Of a DNA stretch of 64,000 nt, positions 1 through 8,941 are shown piece after piece. The notes under the pieces are model-generated. The model did not search any database and was not told where the DNA came from. It saw nothing but the letters and a program-made list of their open reading frames with translations. The translations under genes and the position numbers were made by a program. Positions within the stretch are counted from its first letter, which is position 1. Each line of letters opens with the position of its first letter. The DNA is from Allodiplogaster sudhausi (Eukaryota > Nematoda > Chromadorea > Rhabditida > Diplogasteridae): contig CALZFC010000031.1 in NCBI GenBank assembly GCA_945643635.1, forward strand, positions 1,835,001 through 1,899,000. The letters are read 5' to 3'.

Positions 1-250
1 TACTTTTAACAAATCACTTCTAATAAAGAAATTCACATCCTCCTCTTGAGAGATCTAAAACGTTAAGAGAGCAAAATACACGTCAAATATGAGGTCACAA
101 TACAAACGAGAGAAAACATCTCTCACTGAAACTCAAAGAACATCCAGAGCAAAGAACGATGAGTGGATGATGTGGAGGCTACTTGATAAGAGGGGTAAAA
201 CAGCTGACTCTGCCACTGCCCACGTAAGAATGCACATGACTGAATTCCAT

Positions 251-1022
251 TCAGTCAACTTCCTCCATCTCGTCATTCTTGTCCTTTCTACACGCACAAA
301 TCATCATAAACACATTCCTATCTATAAACTCGACTTCCTGGGCAATAGAAAGCGACAAATATATTTGCGCGTCAATACAGTTAATTCGGCTTGCCATGTG
401 CATTCTCAACTAATTGACACAAAAAGTATTCTAGAAGAAAAAAACCTCAAATTATATCGTTTAAAAAGAGAACTGAAGAAAAAAAGAAAGCCTGACGCGA
501 TCGCCGTCGATGACATGCGGCCGCATGCGAAGAGCCGCTTCCGCCCCGTCCGCCGTCTCGAAGGTCAGCGAAGCGAATCCACGATGAAGACCAGTCTTCG
601 GATCCTGCATCATCTCACTTGTAGACATGCTTACAGTGCCACCAAATAGACAGCCGAATAAGACTGATTGTGAGAACTAAATCAGACTGACAAAAAACAA
701 ATTGACGTTCTTGACACGACCGAAACGACTGAAGTACTTCTCTAATTGTCCTAAATCGAATTATTTGATCAGTCAAGACATGAGATCTCTTAACAAATAA
801 GAAATTCGAACGTATCGAAAAGTTCTCTTTGTTTTCGACGAATAAAAGAATTCTAAAATAATAAACAGCAAGAACAATTTTAAAAAAAAACCTACTCTCG
901 CCAGTGACCCATTTGACATGGGAGAGGTAGACGGTCTGTGCTTGAGTGGAGCGCTGCGCGAGGGAAGCGGCAGAGACAGCACGAGAGGCGAAGGAAGCCA
1001 CTGAGCCAAGGCGACTCATCAC
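251..1022 (-). CDS. SLIRP: SLIRP-like mitochondrial RNA-binding protein (single RRM)
   Basis: Four exons on the minus strand: 896-1022, 692-750, 497-604 and 251-337, giving about 126 aa with matching phases. The N-terminus (MSRLGSVASFASRAVSAAS) is rich in Ser, Ala and Arg with no acidic residue, as expected of a mitochondrial presequence. The RRM follows: LEKYFSRFGRV (helix 1/beta 2), then DPKTGLHRGFASLTF containing the RNP1 strand, then HVIDGDR. The short TG-HRG turn before RNP1 and the overall length of a single RRM plus a charged tail (KDKNDEMEEVD) match SLIRP, which with LRPPRC stabilises mitochondrial mRNAs. Exon 4 could hide a further 44-nt intron; its frame is open either way. The SLIRP call rests on RRM pattern and size; a different small mitochondrial RRM protein is possible. 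The start is the first ATG of an ATGATG pair. Confidence 0.72.
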
Positions 1023-2106
1023 TCCGGATGATCTGAAGAGGGAGTACGGTCATGGAGATTACGGTGATCATTCGAGAGAAGAACTTCATCAAGTTAAAAA
1101 AAACTATATGGCCAACAATTTTATGATTTTAAAAATTTTCCTATATACAGAGGAAGAAACAAGTTCAAATAATTTTTGCTTCCCTTACAAACACCTTCTC
1201 CTTCAAACAGGAATGATATTCATAATAGGAGATTACCGAATCTGCGCAGGCTGGTTATGTGCCTTGCGACCTCCGAGTTTGCTTTACTCGGGGCACTGTG
1301 ACTAGGCGCTTCCTTTATCCCTCAAACAGAAACAAATTGTATTCAAGTGCAAAAAAGGAATTGTTCCTCGTTTAGGGATAAGCGATTACACGTATAATCG
1401 GATTTCATAGCCCGTAATTGGATTTTTTTTTTAACCGTACTCAACGCAGGATTAAGAGATTAGATGTTTCTAGCAGATGGTTGAAATGAAATATATTCTT
1501 GAAAAAATATAATCTTAAGAGTCGATAAAGTGGGTAAACGAAAACGCGACAGAAAAAGACGTGACTTCGGCGAGAATAAAAGTGTAAGTGTGGGCAGGAG
1601 ACAGCAGGGGGTGCATTGTCACCAATCAACGCAACAGCCTCGTGAGACAGGCAAAGAACGCCCACAATTCATTTTCATCTCTTCCTATTCCCTGTTCCCT
1701 TTCCTCCTCTCACGCGACATCGATGAATGACAACTACATCACGTGCGTTCTCGCGAACTGGAGGGGCAAGGCAGTTCGGAGTGAATCATGAAGAAGGGAA
1801 GCAGCAAACAGAACACTTCAGTGTTAATATGAACAGTATCTTTCATTTCATCTAAAACCGTTAACGAACTCAGTAACACAACTACTCAAGCAGCTCTGCT
1901 CGAGCATGATTTGTGCTACATCTGCTAAATAACATTGCCCGGAATTAGGTCTGTCGGACCATTAAATTTTCTCGGTTTCCACTTTTTATTTTTATTTTTT
2001 TATCTTCTCTTCGTTATTATTCTAATTTTAATTCACCATTGTTCGTTATCTTATGATATATGTAGACAACATGACTCCACTTCGCAGTTTTAATCAGTGT
2101 GGTGGG
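1023..2106. other. Intergenic, no gene seen
   Basis: This AT-rich stretch lies upstream of the SLIRP-like gene and downstream of the duplicated terminal exon. Short open frames here show neither splice-consistent extensions nor recognisable residues. It should hold the SLIRP-like promoter, but I see no TATA box that decides a start. Confidence 0.5.
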
Positions 2107-2831
2107 TGGGATGAAGGGTCTCGGAAGGGGAAAGCGGGAGAGCTGGCTGCTCACTTCTTGCCGGCGTAGGTCTTGGTGTATGTCTTGGGCTTGCTGTAGA
2201 CGATGGGCATCTTGGGCGGGGGCGGCGCGGCCACGGGCGGGGGCGGCGGAGGGAGCGGCGCCGACTTCGTGCACTGCATCACTATTGCAATTGTAGAGAA
2301 AAATAAGTTTATTTGGGGAAAAAGTCTACACCTTTCCAGAAAACAGCCATCAATTACTAACTGTCTGAGAATTTATCATTATGTTTCAGCTTCTCATCTA
2401 GAGCTTGAGAAAGAAAACTTGAGCTTGAGAAAGAAAAAAATTGTCTTGAAGAAATGAAGGATTTGAAGGATGGGATGAAGGGTCTCGGAAGGGGAAAGCG
2501 GGAGAGCTGGCTGCTCACTTCTTGCCGGCGTAGGTCTTGGTGTATGTCTTGGGCTTGCAGTAGACGATGGGCATCTTGGGCGGGGGCGGCGCGGCCACGG
2601 GCGGGGGCGGCGGAGGGAGCGGCGCCGACTTCGTGCACTGCATCACTATTGCAATTGTAGAGAAAAATAAGTTTATTTGGGGAAAAAGTCTACACCTTTC
2701 CAGAAAACAGCCATCAATTACTAACTGTCTGAGAATTTATCATTATGTTTCAGCTTCTCATCTAGAGCTTGAGAAAGAAAACTTGAGCTTGAGAAAGAAA
2801 AAAATTGTCTTGAAGAAATGAAGGATTTGAA
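2107..2831 (-). repeat. 364-bp tandem duplication (two copies)
   Basis: Copy 1 is 2107-2470 and copy 2 is 2471-2831; they are in direct orientation and almost identical. Each carries one complete terminal coding exon on the minus strand plus about 200 bp of the intron before it. The only difference I find in the coding part is T at 2195 versus A at 2559, which turns a Ser codon (copy 1) into a Cys codon (copy 2). The near identity in intron as well as exon indicates a recent duplication, or an assembly artefact. Confidence 0.93.
2151..2273 (-). CDS. Duplicate terminal exon (Ser variant) of the Pro-rich protein
   Basis: This is the second copy of the terminal exon in the 364-bp tandem duplication. 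It encodes 40 aa plus stop, starts after the same acceptor and enters in the same phase as the copy at 2515-2637, so it could serve as an alternative last exon. Its only coding change is Cys to Ser in MPIVYSKPKT. Because copy 2 has its own stop codon, this exon would be used only by skipping copy 2. Confidence 0.45.
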   Translation of the reverse strand, partial: CTKSAPLPPPPPPVAAPPPPKMPIVYSKPKTYTKTYAGKK

Positions 2832-2880
2832 AGCTTCCTTCTTTCCCGACCTTGGTGGCGCCGAAGAGCTCGTCGTCCAT
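2515..2880 (-). CDS. Small Pro/Lys/Tyr-rich protein, unrecognised
   Basis: Proposed coding exons are 2851-2880 (MDDELFGATK) and 2515-2637, joining in phase 0 to give a 50-aa protein. The second exon has a proline block (two runs of four to six Pro) and ends in MPIVYCKPKTYTKTYAGKK. The product is small and basic at the C-terminus, with an acidic N-terminus. The acceptor (gatgcag) and donor (AAG|GTCGGG) are acceptable. I know no family with this tail. A TATA box about 180 bp upstream of the ATG supports a transcribed gene. The start is the least certain part: the ATG chosen keeps phase with the terminal exon, whereas the upstream in-frame ATG of the other frame gives a Ser-rich peptide that does not join. 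Confidence 0.45.
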
Positions 2881-3055
2881 GTTGACGTCATCACTGCCGC
2901 CGGCACCGAGTTCACGGGGACGAAGGCACTCTTGTCGGCAATTGCGAGGAGAGAGAGAGAGTGAGTAAGAGGGTGAGAGTGAGAGAGAGCGAGCAGGCAG
3001 CCGACCACCAGAGGAGGGCAGAAGAAAAGTGACTTCCTCAGAGCGACTAAGAGCT

Positions 3056-3063
3056 CTTTTATA
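3056..3063 (-). promoter_or_regulatory. TATA box (TATAAAAG)
   Basis: A consensus TATAAAAG read on the minus strand lies 176 bp upstream of the ATG proposed for the Pro-rich protein. A start of transcription near 3030 would give a 5' UTR of about 150 nt containing a short GA/CT tract (2947-2990). Confidence 0.6.
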
Positions 3064-3273
3064 CCTCCAGGATGACACCTTTTTACTCATTCCTCACGCA
3101 AAAGTTTTGACTACTCGTGCAATTATACAACTGCACTTTGGATATACATAGTTATGAACTTCAAAGATCATATCCAATAGAGAACTGAATTTTTGCATGT
3201 TAAAATTCCAATAAAAAAGAAGGCTAATTTTTAAAAGATTATCACTGGCTGAATTTTGCTGCTCTCCCGCCCT

Positions 3274-3463
3274 CTAGTAATGGTTCAGGGCGCTTCTCCC
3301 GGTGACATCGCCACCCAGCCCGGCTTCAAGGTCGTCGAATGCCCAATTTGCTGACTGTATAATAAAGAAGATATTCCGAATAACATGAGAGAACGCATGT
3401 CTCTCCATCGTCCGAGGCCGTAATAACGCTAGCGGCGATCACGGGACCGCCATAGCAGTCCAT
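3274..3463 (-). CDS. Possible 49-aa protein, unrecognised
   Basis: Two minus-strand pieces, 3395-3463 and 3274-3354, join in phase 0 across a 40-nt interval with GT and AG ends. The first encodes MDCYGGPVIAASVITASDD, the second ends SALNHY before a stop. The sequence is more GC-rich than its surroundings and codon-like, but no other support exists, the intron would be very short, and the plus strand of the same DNA also has a short open frame (ATG at 3280). Treat it as a hint only. Confidence 0.2.
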
Positions 3464-3496
3464 GCAAGTTGAGCAAATTCGCTGCACATCCCCCTC

Positions 3497-3952
3497 TTAA
3501 AGGAAGTATCCGACGAAAAAATAACTTTTTCTTTTATATTCCCATATGATCAAGTCTGGCCAAAAAGATCGAATAGAGGTGGTCGCGTTGTACGAAAGTC
3601 AGTATTTAGCCAGAAATTTGCATTTCTTTTTTGGATTACGGTAGAAAACGTCTCTGTCGATGCACCCGGAATATGCTCAAACCCAAGCAAGGAGTGCCAA
3701 CGGGTGGGAAGAAGAGGCAGTCTCTGCCCGTCTTGCCCACTTAGCGCCCCATTTTCACCAAGGGATGAGAGATACAGACGTAAGAGAAAAGCGAGACAAT
3801 GAAAGAAGTCTAGAGAGGTCAGATACGCATACGTTTTAAATTTGAAATTTTGTAGCGGGCGCTAAAAAAAGGCTCATCCAGTTGGGAGTTTAGCACAGTT
3901 TGAACTATAATTCTATCAGATACGGTTTTCTTTCGTCGGATACTTCCTTTAA
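3497..3952. mobile_element. Non-autonomous inverted-repeat element (MITE-like), 456 bp
   Basis: The ends are perfect 22-bp inverted repeats: TTAAAGGAAGTATCCGACGA... at 3497-3518 and its reverse complement at 3931-3952. Both outermost tetranucleotides are TTAA. If TTAA is the target-site duplication, the inner 18-bp repeats start AGGAAG and the element would use piggyBac-like targeting; if TTAA belongs to the repeat, another DNA-transposon family is possible. There is no transposase frame inside, so movement would have to be in trans. Confidence 0.8.
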
Positions 3953-4565
3953 GATTCTGGCCATTCGAGCAATAGTTAGGAATGGCGACCAATTCAGTTG
4001 GCTGAATTTATATTTATCTATATGCCTTCGATTTCAGCATCTCGTTCCTCCCTCGGGGAACTGACATTTTTCCTCAGATGCATGACCTCTTCTTTCTCCA
4101 GAAATTCTAGAGCAAGAGACTAGTATCTTAGTCGCTTGTTAGCCATTGGCTATCATTCCCTGCTCATAATTTTATCTCTCCCACAGTTTCACCCTTTGCG
4201 TGCTAAAGGTGCAAGATTTATGTATTGTGCCTATCTGTGTATCCTCGCGAGCAATTATCTATCCTCGCTTAATTTGAATAATCGTTCTTTGCTTCTCTAG
4301 CATCTCTCTTCCTTTCCTTACAATTAGTAGAGTGTGTAGACTCGAGAGAGTGCGAAGGCGAATTCATTTCATTATGCAATATCAAAAAATACAAAATTGG
4401 GACTCCTTTATCCGAGCAGGCAGAGTTAGAAAGGGATGTTCTTCTGGTCGTTGTTCTGTGAGAAACATAATGATAATGAATATTTGATTACAAAAAGTAC
4501 TTCAACAAAAACCATTTCATCCCTCTTTAGAAGGGATTCATACACGAAACTCATCTAATATTTCT
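3953..4565. other. Intergenic, no gene seen
   Basis: AT-rich DNA between the MITE-like element and the 3' end of membrane-protein paralogue A. A short segment near 4413-4440 (atccga...aggcagagttagaa) reappears in inverted orientation near 8430-8460, downstream of paralogue B, and marks the outer limit of the old inverted duplication. Nothing else is recognisable. Confidence 0.5.
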
Positions 4566-4571
4566 TTTATT
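4566..4571 (-). terminator. Polyadenylation signal AATAAA
   Basis: AATAAA on the minus strand, 40 nt beyond the stop codon of paralogue A. Confidence 0.5.
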
Positions 4572-4610
4572 TCATGCTAATAATTGGCAATATGTATCTG
4601 AAACTCAATA

Positions 4611-5876
4611 CTAAGGAAAACGACAAGATAACCTTGTTGAGGTTAACGCTAAGGCAACCATATTGACCTCGTTTTTGAGCTGGCCGAGCAGACTCTTCAT
4701 CTTCTTATCCTCGCCGTCGTCCAGAGCGAACTTCGAGTCCGAGCAGGTATGATTCTTGCTTCTAAAGAGATATCGTTGAAAATATTATCATTTTTTAAAA
4801 ATAAAGTTTCGAGAATTTTGTTGCAAAATCATGCTAAAGAGAAAGAATAATTTAGTCCGACGCGTCAGACGCGTTGAGCGGAGCGGTTGGTGCGTTGAGC
4901 GACAGCAACGCGCTATCACCGCTACCATTCGCCGAGCCCACTCTAAAAAATAAATAAGAAATAGATAATAAAATTGGCATAAATACATATTCAGCAACTA
5001 ATTTTCATAATGAAGCACAATTACCTCAAATCCTGTTCCGTTTTCAGGAATATTACAGCGTAAAAGGCTAAAAGTTAAACCTAGCCCCAGGAGACTTCTT
5101 TTCTCCTTGCTTCTCCTTTACTGGGGCGGCAATCTGGTCGTTTGCTGCAAAAAGTTTAAAAATTTTTTTAAGAGAACCGGAAGATACATAAGTCTGTTGT
5201 TTACCCGCATCTCCGCCTTTGGACGCAGGAGATTCTTCCTTGGTTGCCTAAAATAGTAAAAGTAAAAAAAATTCTCCTGAAATAATATCCAGTCGAGATT
5301 GGCATTCATCGACATGAGAGCTGTACCTTCGATTTGCCTTTCTTGTCGGCAGCGCCGGCGTCCTGAAAGAAGATTAGAAACATGAAAGAATTAAATAACA
5401 TTTTATTTAGCGTAAGTTTTTCTTCATATTTCCCATCGAAAAATTAATTCTGTAATAAAAGCACACAAGAAGAAGCTAGAAATGACAACCTTTCCTTGTT
5501 CATTCTTCCTTTTGCCACAAAACGCTAGCATTGACTCGCTGAAGACGACCGCAGCGCCGACACTATAATCTGTTTATATTTATGTTCACTTTCAAGAGCT
5601 CTAAACTAAGCTAATTTAGTAGTGTATTAATATTGTTTCCAGTTTTATGTATTTTAATTACCATATCATTTTGATACAGAACAATGGCCTATGTATGTAC
5701 ATATGTACCACTTCGTAAGAAGTTTCTCTGATTGGATTGTGAGCAAGAGATTTGTACTTTTCATCAGTTTTTCAATGATAAGGTGGAGCGAGAGTGGATG
5801 GATCTCAATGTGTTCTTTCTCCCAACCTCAAAAGAATGCGCGCAGCAACCAGCAGAGAATCCAGTCCAAAAGACAT
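4611..5876 (-). CDS. Single-pass membrane protein, paralogue A (unrecognised family)
   Basis: Seven exons on the minus strand: 5827-5876, 5490-5562, 5327-5362, 5205-5247, 5081-5144, 4871-4942 and 4611-4761, giving 162 aa with every phase in agreement with paralogue B. Exon 1 encodes MSFGLDSLLVAARILL and exon 2 continues VGAAVVFSESMLAFCGKRK, so a hydrophobic segment (about residues 8-32) is followed at once by a Cys and basic residues, the layout of a short-N-terminus membrane anchor with positive side inside. The rest is hydrophilic, rich in Lys, Glu, Ala and Ser, then carries two motifs shared with paralogue B: GDSALLSLNAP and ALDDGEDKKMKSLLGQLK. It extends some 17 residues past the point where B stops. 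The sixth donor (GC|GTCTGA) is weak; read-through would instead end at SDASD. Function unknown. Confidence 0.75.
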
Positions 5877-6476
5877 CCCAGACGGGTGGGCTCCTTCAAA
5901 GCATTCATTAATATTTATTAAACAAAACTATTTTTTATTAGTTTAGCTATGCTCAAATAAACAACAAATTAAACCACTTTTTTGTATAAGCTCTTAGCCA
6001 TTGTAATTTTGTTAGGTTCCCTAACCACTTGGCCCGCTGACCAGGCGCCGTCGATTTCGTTGGTAGAAATGACGGAGTGGAAGAGGAATCCTTCACAAAT
6101 CCATTTGTTAATATAAATGATGTGTTGACTATTGATTGCTTGCACTTTGGGTAGAGGGAATGAACTTTTCAATTGATTCATTAAAACAAAAAATTTTACA
6201 AAATGATTTTGTAATTATGTGGATTCGAATAGCTATTGGTGACATGGGTAATGTAATGAATTTTGAGTTTTAATGAGCATACTGAAAGTTCCTTCGTACT
6301 TTATAAAAGTGCAAGTAAGCAGTAGTAAAATCATGATAAAATTTATCAAATAGCCACAGGGAATGAACTGGTGAAAATATTGTTTATGGTATTATCCTTG
6401 AAACTCTTTTTTTATATAAATTTCATAAATTCACAAGCATAATTAATAAATTACAGGAGTCGCGAACTTGTCAAGG
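5877..6476. promoter_or_regulatory. Shared divergent promoter region of paralogues A and B
   Basis: The two start codons point away from each other across 600 bp, so this interval should drive both genes. It is AT-rich. A 70-codon open frame on the minus strand (5969-6181) lies inside; I see no homology or splice context for it. No clear TATA box is seen on either side. Confidence 0.5.
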
Positions 6477-7999
6477 ATGTCATTTGGACTGGATTCTCTG
6501 CTGGATGTTGCGCACATTCTTCTTGGGTTGGAAGGAAACATCTATTTTCGCCCCCCCCCCCCAATGAAACAAAAAAAACCTCAAGTATATGTACACTTAC
6601 CAACCGTTGTTAATAATACTTTTCAAAATTGAGCAAAAAAAGTACAAATTCTCTTGGCGAGAAATTAAAATGATTATCAATAATCACACTTTTTTAGTCG
6701 TTCGATAAATTAAAACGCTATCGCCAGCGAAAAGTATGGCAGTACATAATTTTAATATATTATGTATTGAATAAATTAGTTTAAGGTTTATTCAATATTA
6801 ACAAAAACAAACGTTAAAAAAGATATTTCATACATATCAGCGCCGCTGTCGCCTTCGGCCCGGCAATGTTCGTCCTTTGCGGTAAAAAGAAGGCTGAACA
6901 AGACAAGGTCGCCATTTCCAGCTTCTCCTTATCACTTTTATCAAGTGATAAAGGAGTTTCAATTGATAACGAAGGTTAAAAGGAAATTAATATACTTCTA
7001 ATTGTAAGCAAAATTGAGACAAAACAAAATAGTACCTTTTCTTATGCGACTCCACATATTTCAGGATGTCTGCGAGCACAAGAACAGCAAATTCGGCCCC
7101 AAAAACTCCACGACCAATAACGCCAACTCCAAGGACTCTAAGACCAGCAACTCTAACACGACGGAAAAGAAGGATGAGGTGCAGAGTACATATATCACAG
7201 TAGGATCTCATTCGGGAATGATTAAAAAAAATAAAATTGAAGTTGTTTTGTTTCTTAGGTAGCTAAGGGAGACTCTTCTGCAACGGGCTTTGCCAAGTGC
7301 AGAGATGCCGGTACGAGACGATCACGATCCTGCTATCTTAAGAAGATGTTTTCTTCATTTTAATGAAAAAGTATGAATAACATGTACATGTAATAGTAGT
7401 TACCTTTAATAATTCGTTGTAGCAGAATCAAAGGTCAAGAAGCTGGAAGAGGCCGACAAAAACGAAGAAAAGAAGCAGGAAGCGATCGACAAAAAGGAAG
7501 AAAAGAACCCTCCGGTGGCTGGGTGAGTAAAGAAATTTTTCGCCTTGTCTTTCTTTCGCTCTTATATTACAATGGGTGAATAATTAATATTCTCAGTCAT
7601 TTATGTAAGGAGGGAACAAAATGTAGAGAAAATGGCTTGTGGTTGATGTCTGACTATTGTCCAGATCAAGCGAGGTGAAGGGGAAGAGTCGCGGAGACAG
7701 CGTGTTGCTCACGCTCAACGAGCCGCTCGTGCCGCAGGCGTTAGCAAAAGAAAATATAAAAAAACATATATATTTTTAATATTACATTTAGCGATTTTCT
7801 TAAATGATTGTAATTTCTTAAGATAAATTTTTTAAAGTGAGGATGAAAATATTTTTTACGATATCTCGTCAGGAAGTCGAAAAGCCGCACCCGCTCGGCC
7901 GCCGTCCCGACGGAAGAAGAGACCAATTTCGACCTGGACGAGGGCGAGGAGAAAAAAATCAAGAGTCTGCTCGGCACACTCAAGGAGAAGGGCAATTAG
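6477..7999 (+). CDS. Single-pass membrane protein, paralogue B (unrecognised family)
   Basis: Seven exons: 6477-6526, 6841-6907, 7065-7178, 7259-7310, 7426-7522, 7665-7739 and 7873-7999, giving 193 aa. Exon 1 encodes MSFGLDSLLDVAHILL; exon 2 continues AAVAFGPAMFVLCGKKK, forming one membrane segment (about residues 8-31) ending in Cys-Gly-Lys-Lys-Lys. Exon 3 is an Asn/Ser/Thr/Lys-rich linker much longer than its counterpart in A (38 versus 12 codons). Exon 5 is a Lys/Glu charged stretch (KKLEEADKNEEKKQEAIDKK), likely helical. The conserved C-terminal part has GDSVLLTLNEP, an Arg/Ser basic patch, then FDLDEGEEKKIKSLLGTLK and a short end. Exon number, phases and the two C-terminal motifs match paralogue A, confirming both models. 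I do not recognise the family; a small membrane-anchored adaptor is a guess. Confidence 0.8.
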
Positions 8000-8941
8000 G
8001 TTGCCTAGACTTTTCACCTTCAATAATCATTCATTACCATTAGCCTCATTAGGTTGCTTTAACCTTAGTGTTAATAAGATAGCCTTATCCCTATTTGCAT
8101 TCAGATTAAATCCCCTTGTCTTATAACATTAAATTGTATTTTTTAATCTAAAGCCGAAGACCGGCGAGAAGTCCAAGACAAAGATGTTTAATTGTTTTGA
8201 ATGTAAAAATTCATTTTTTTTAATCAACTGCTTCGAAGAATTAATGGGCGAATAAGATTCTAAAAGTCTGCATTAGAGTCAAATGCCACGTTAGGCGCTC
8301 TTCTAAATAATGTATCGATTTCAATATTTCAGGATTCGTAGTGAAGAAAATATAAGGGAGGAGATCAAAGAATGCTGCAACTCTGGATTCTCTGCCGCCT
8401 CAAACCCTGCCCCGTCCTTGTTCTCCCTTTCTAACTCTGCCTCATCGGATAAACAAATCCTAATTTGCTCAGAATATTTATTTCCTTTTTACATAAATAT
8501 TTTTATATGCATTGTTGAAGTGCAAGATAGAGAAGTTGCAGTCTCGAAAAGTCTCGCACAAACAATAAGACAACGATGTTTAAAGGAGATCTAAGGCGAA
8601 TTTAATAATGTCTTGTTTTTTCGAATTATTTGGTCGGCTTGAGCTAGAACCTTAGATTGCAAGTGTCGCGAAGTCACAAAAATCCCTCTGCCCTGAGGAA
8701 ATAAACAGCATTCTCTACTTTGAATTCGCGAATATTTTATATTCCCGCCATTTTCAAAAAAATTTGGTAGAACCACACCGTGGCCGACGAGGCCATTCAA
8801 AAAGTGCCAATTAATTTAATGCATATGGTTCGGGCAACCTACATTGACCGGGTTTTTCTTAACACATACGCTCACGTGCCCCGTTGTCCATACCACAAGT
8901 TTCTGGGGAGAGAGGCGAGATGCAGTAACTTCATTTCTGAG
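8000..8941. other. 3' flank of paralogue B and intergenic DNA
   Basis: The 3' UTR of paralogue B starts here; ATTAAA near 8128 may serve as its polyadenylation signal. At about 8153-8190 a GC-rich piece after an AG reads PKTGEKSKTKM and could be a relic or alternative exon. A 94-codon frame at 8310-8594 contains the duplicated flank and is not supported as a gene. The rest is AT-rich with nothing recognisable. Confidence 0.4.

Larger units (their letters stand above)
4413..8470. repeat. Old inverted segmental duplication containing paralogues A and B
   Basis: The first exons are inverted copies: 5820-5880 and 6471-6535 match at roughly 85 percent on opposite strands. All seven exons follow in mirrored order, and a short non-coding flank near 4413-4440 has an inverted match near 8430-8460. 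Introns are no longer alignable by eye and the right arm is longer. Outer limits are approximate. Confidence 0.65.

Noticed and set aside
89..649. 186-codon plus-strand frame
   Set aside because: It lies antisense to the SLIRP-like exons, whose frame, phases and RRM motifs are much stronger.
5969..6181. 70-codon frame between the two paralogues
   Set aside because: No partner exon, no copy elsewhere, and it occupies the presumed shared promoter.
6549..6563. Poly-C runs here and near 34013, 47727 and 48942 as possible functional signals
   Set aside because: Simple homopolymers with no associated structure; likely slippage.
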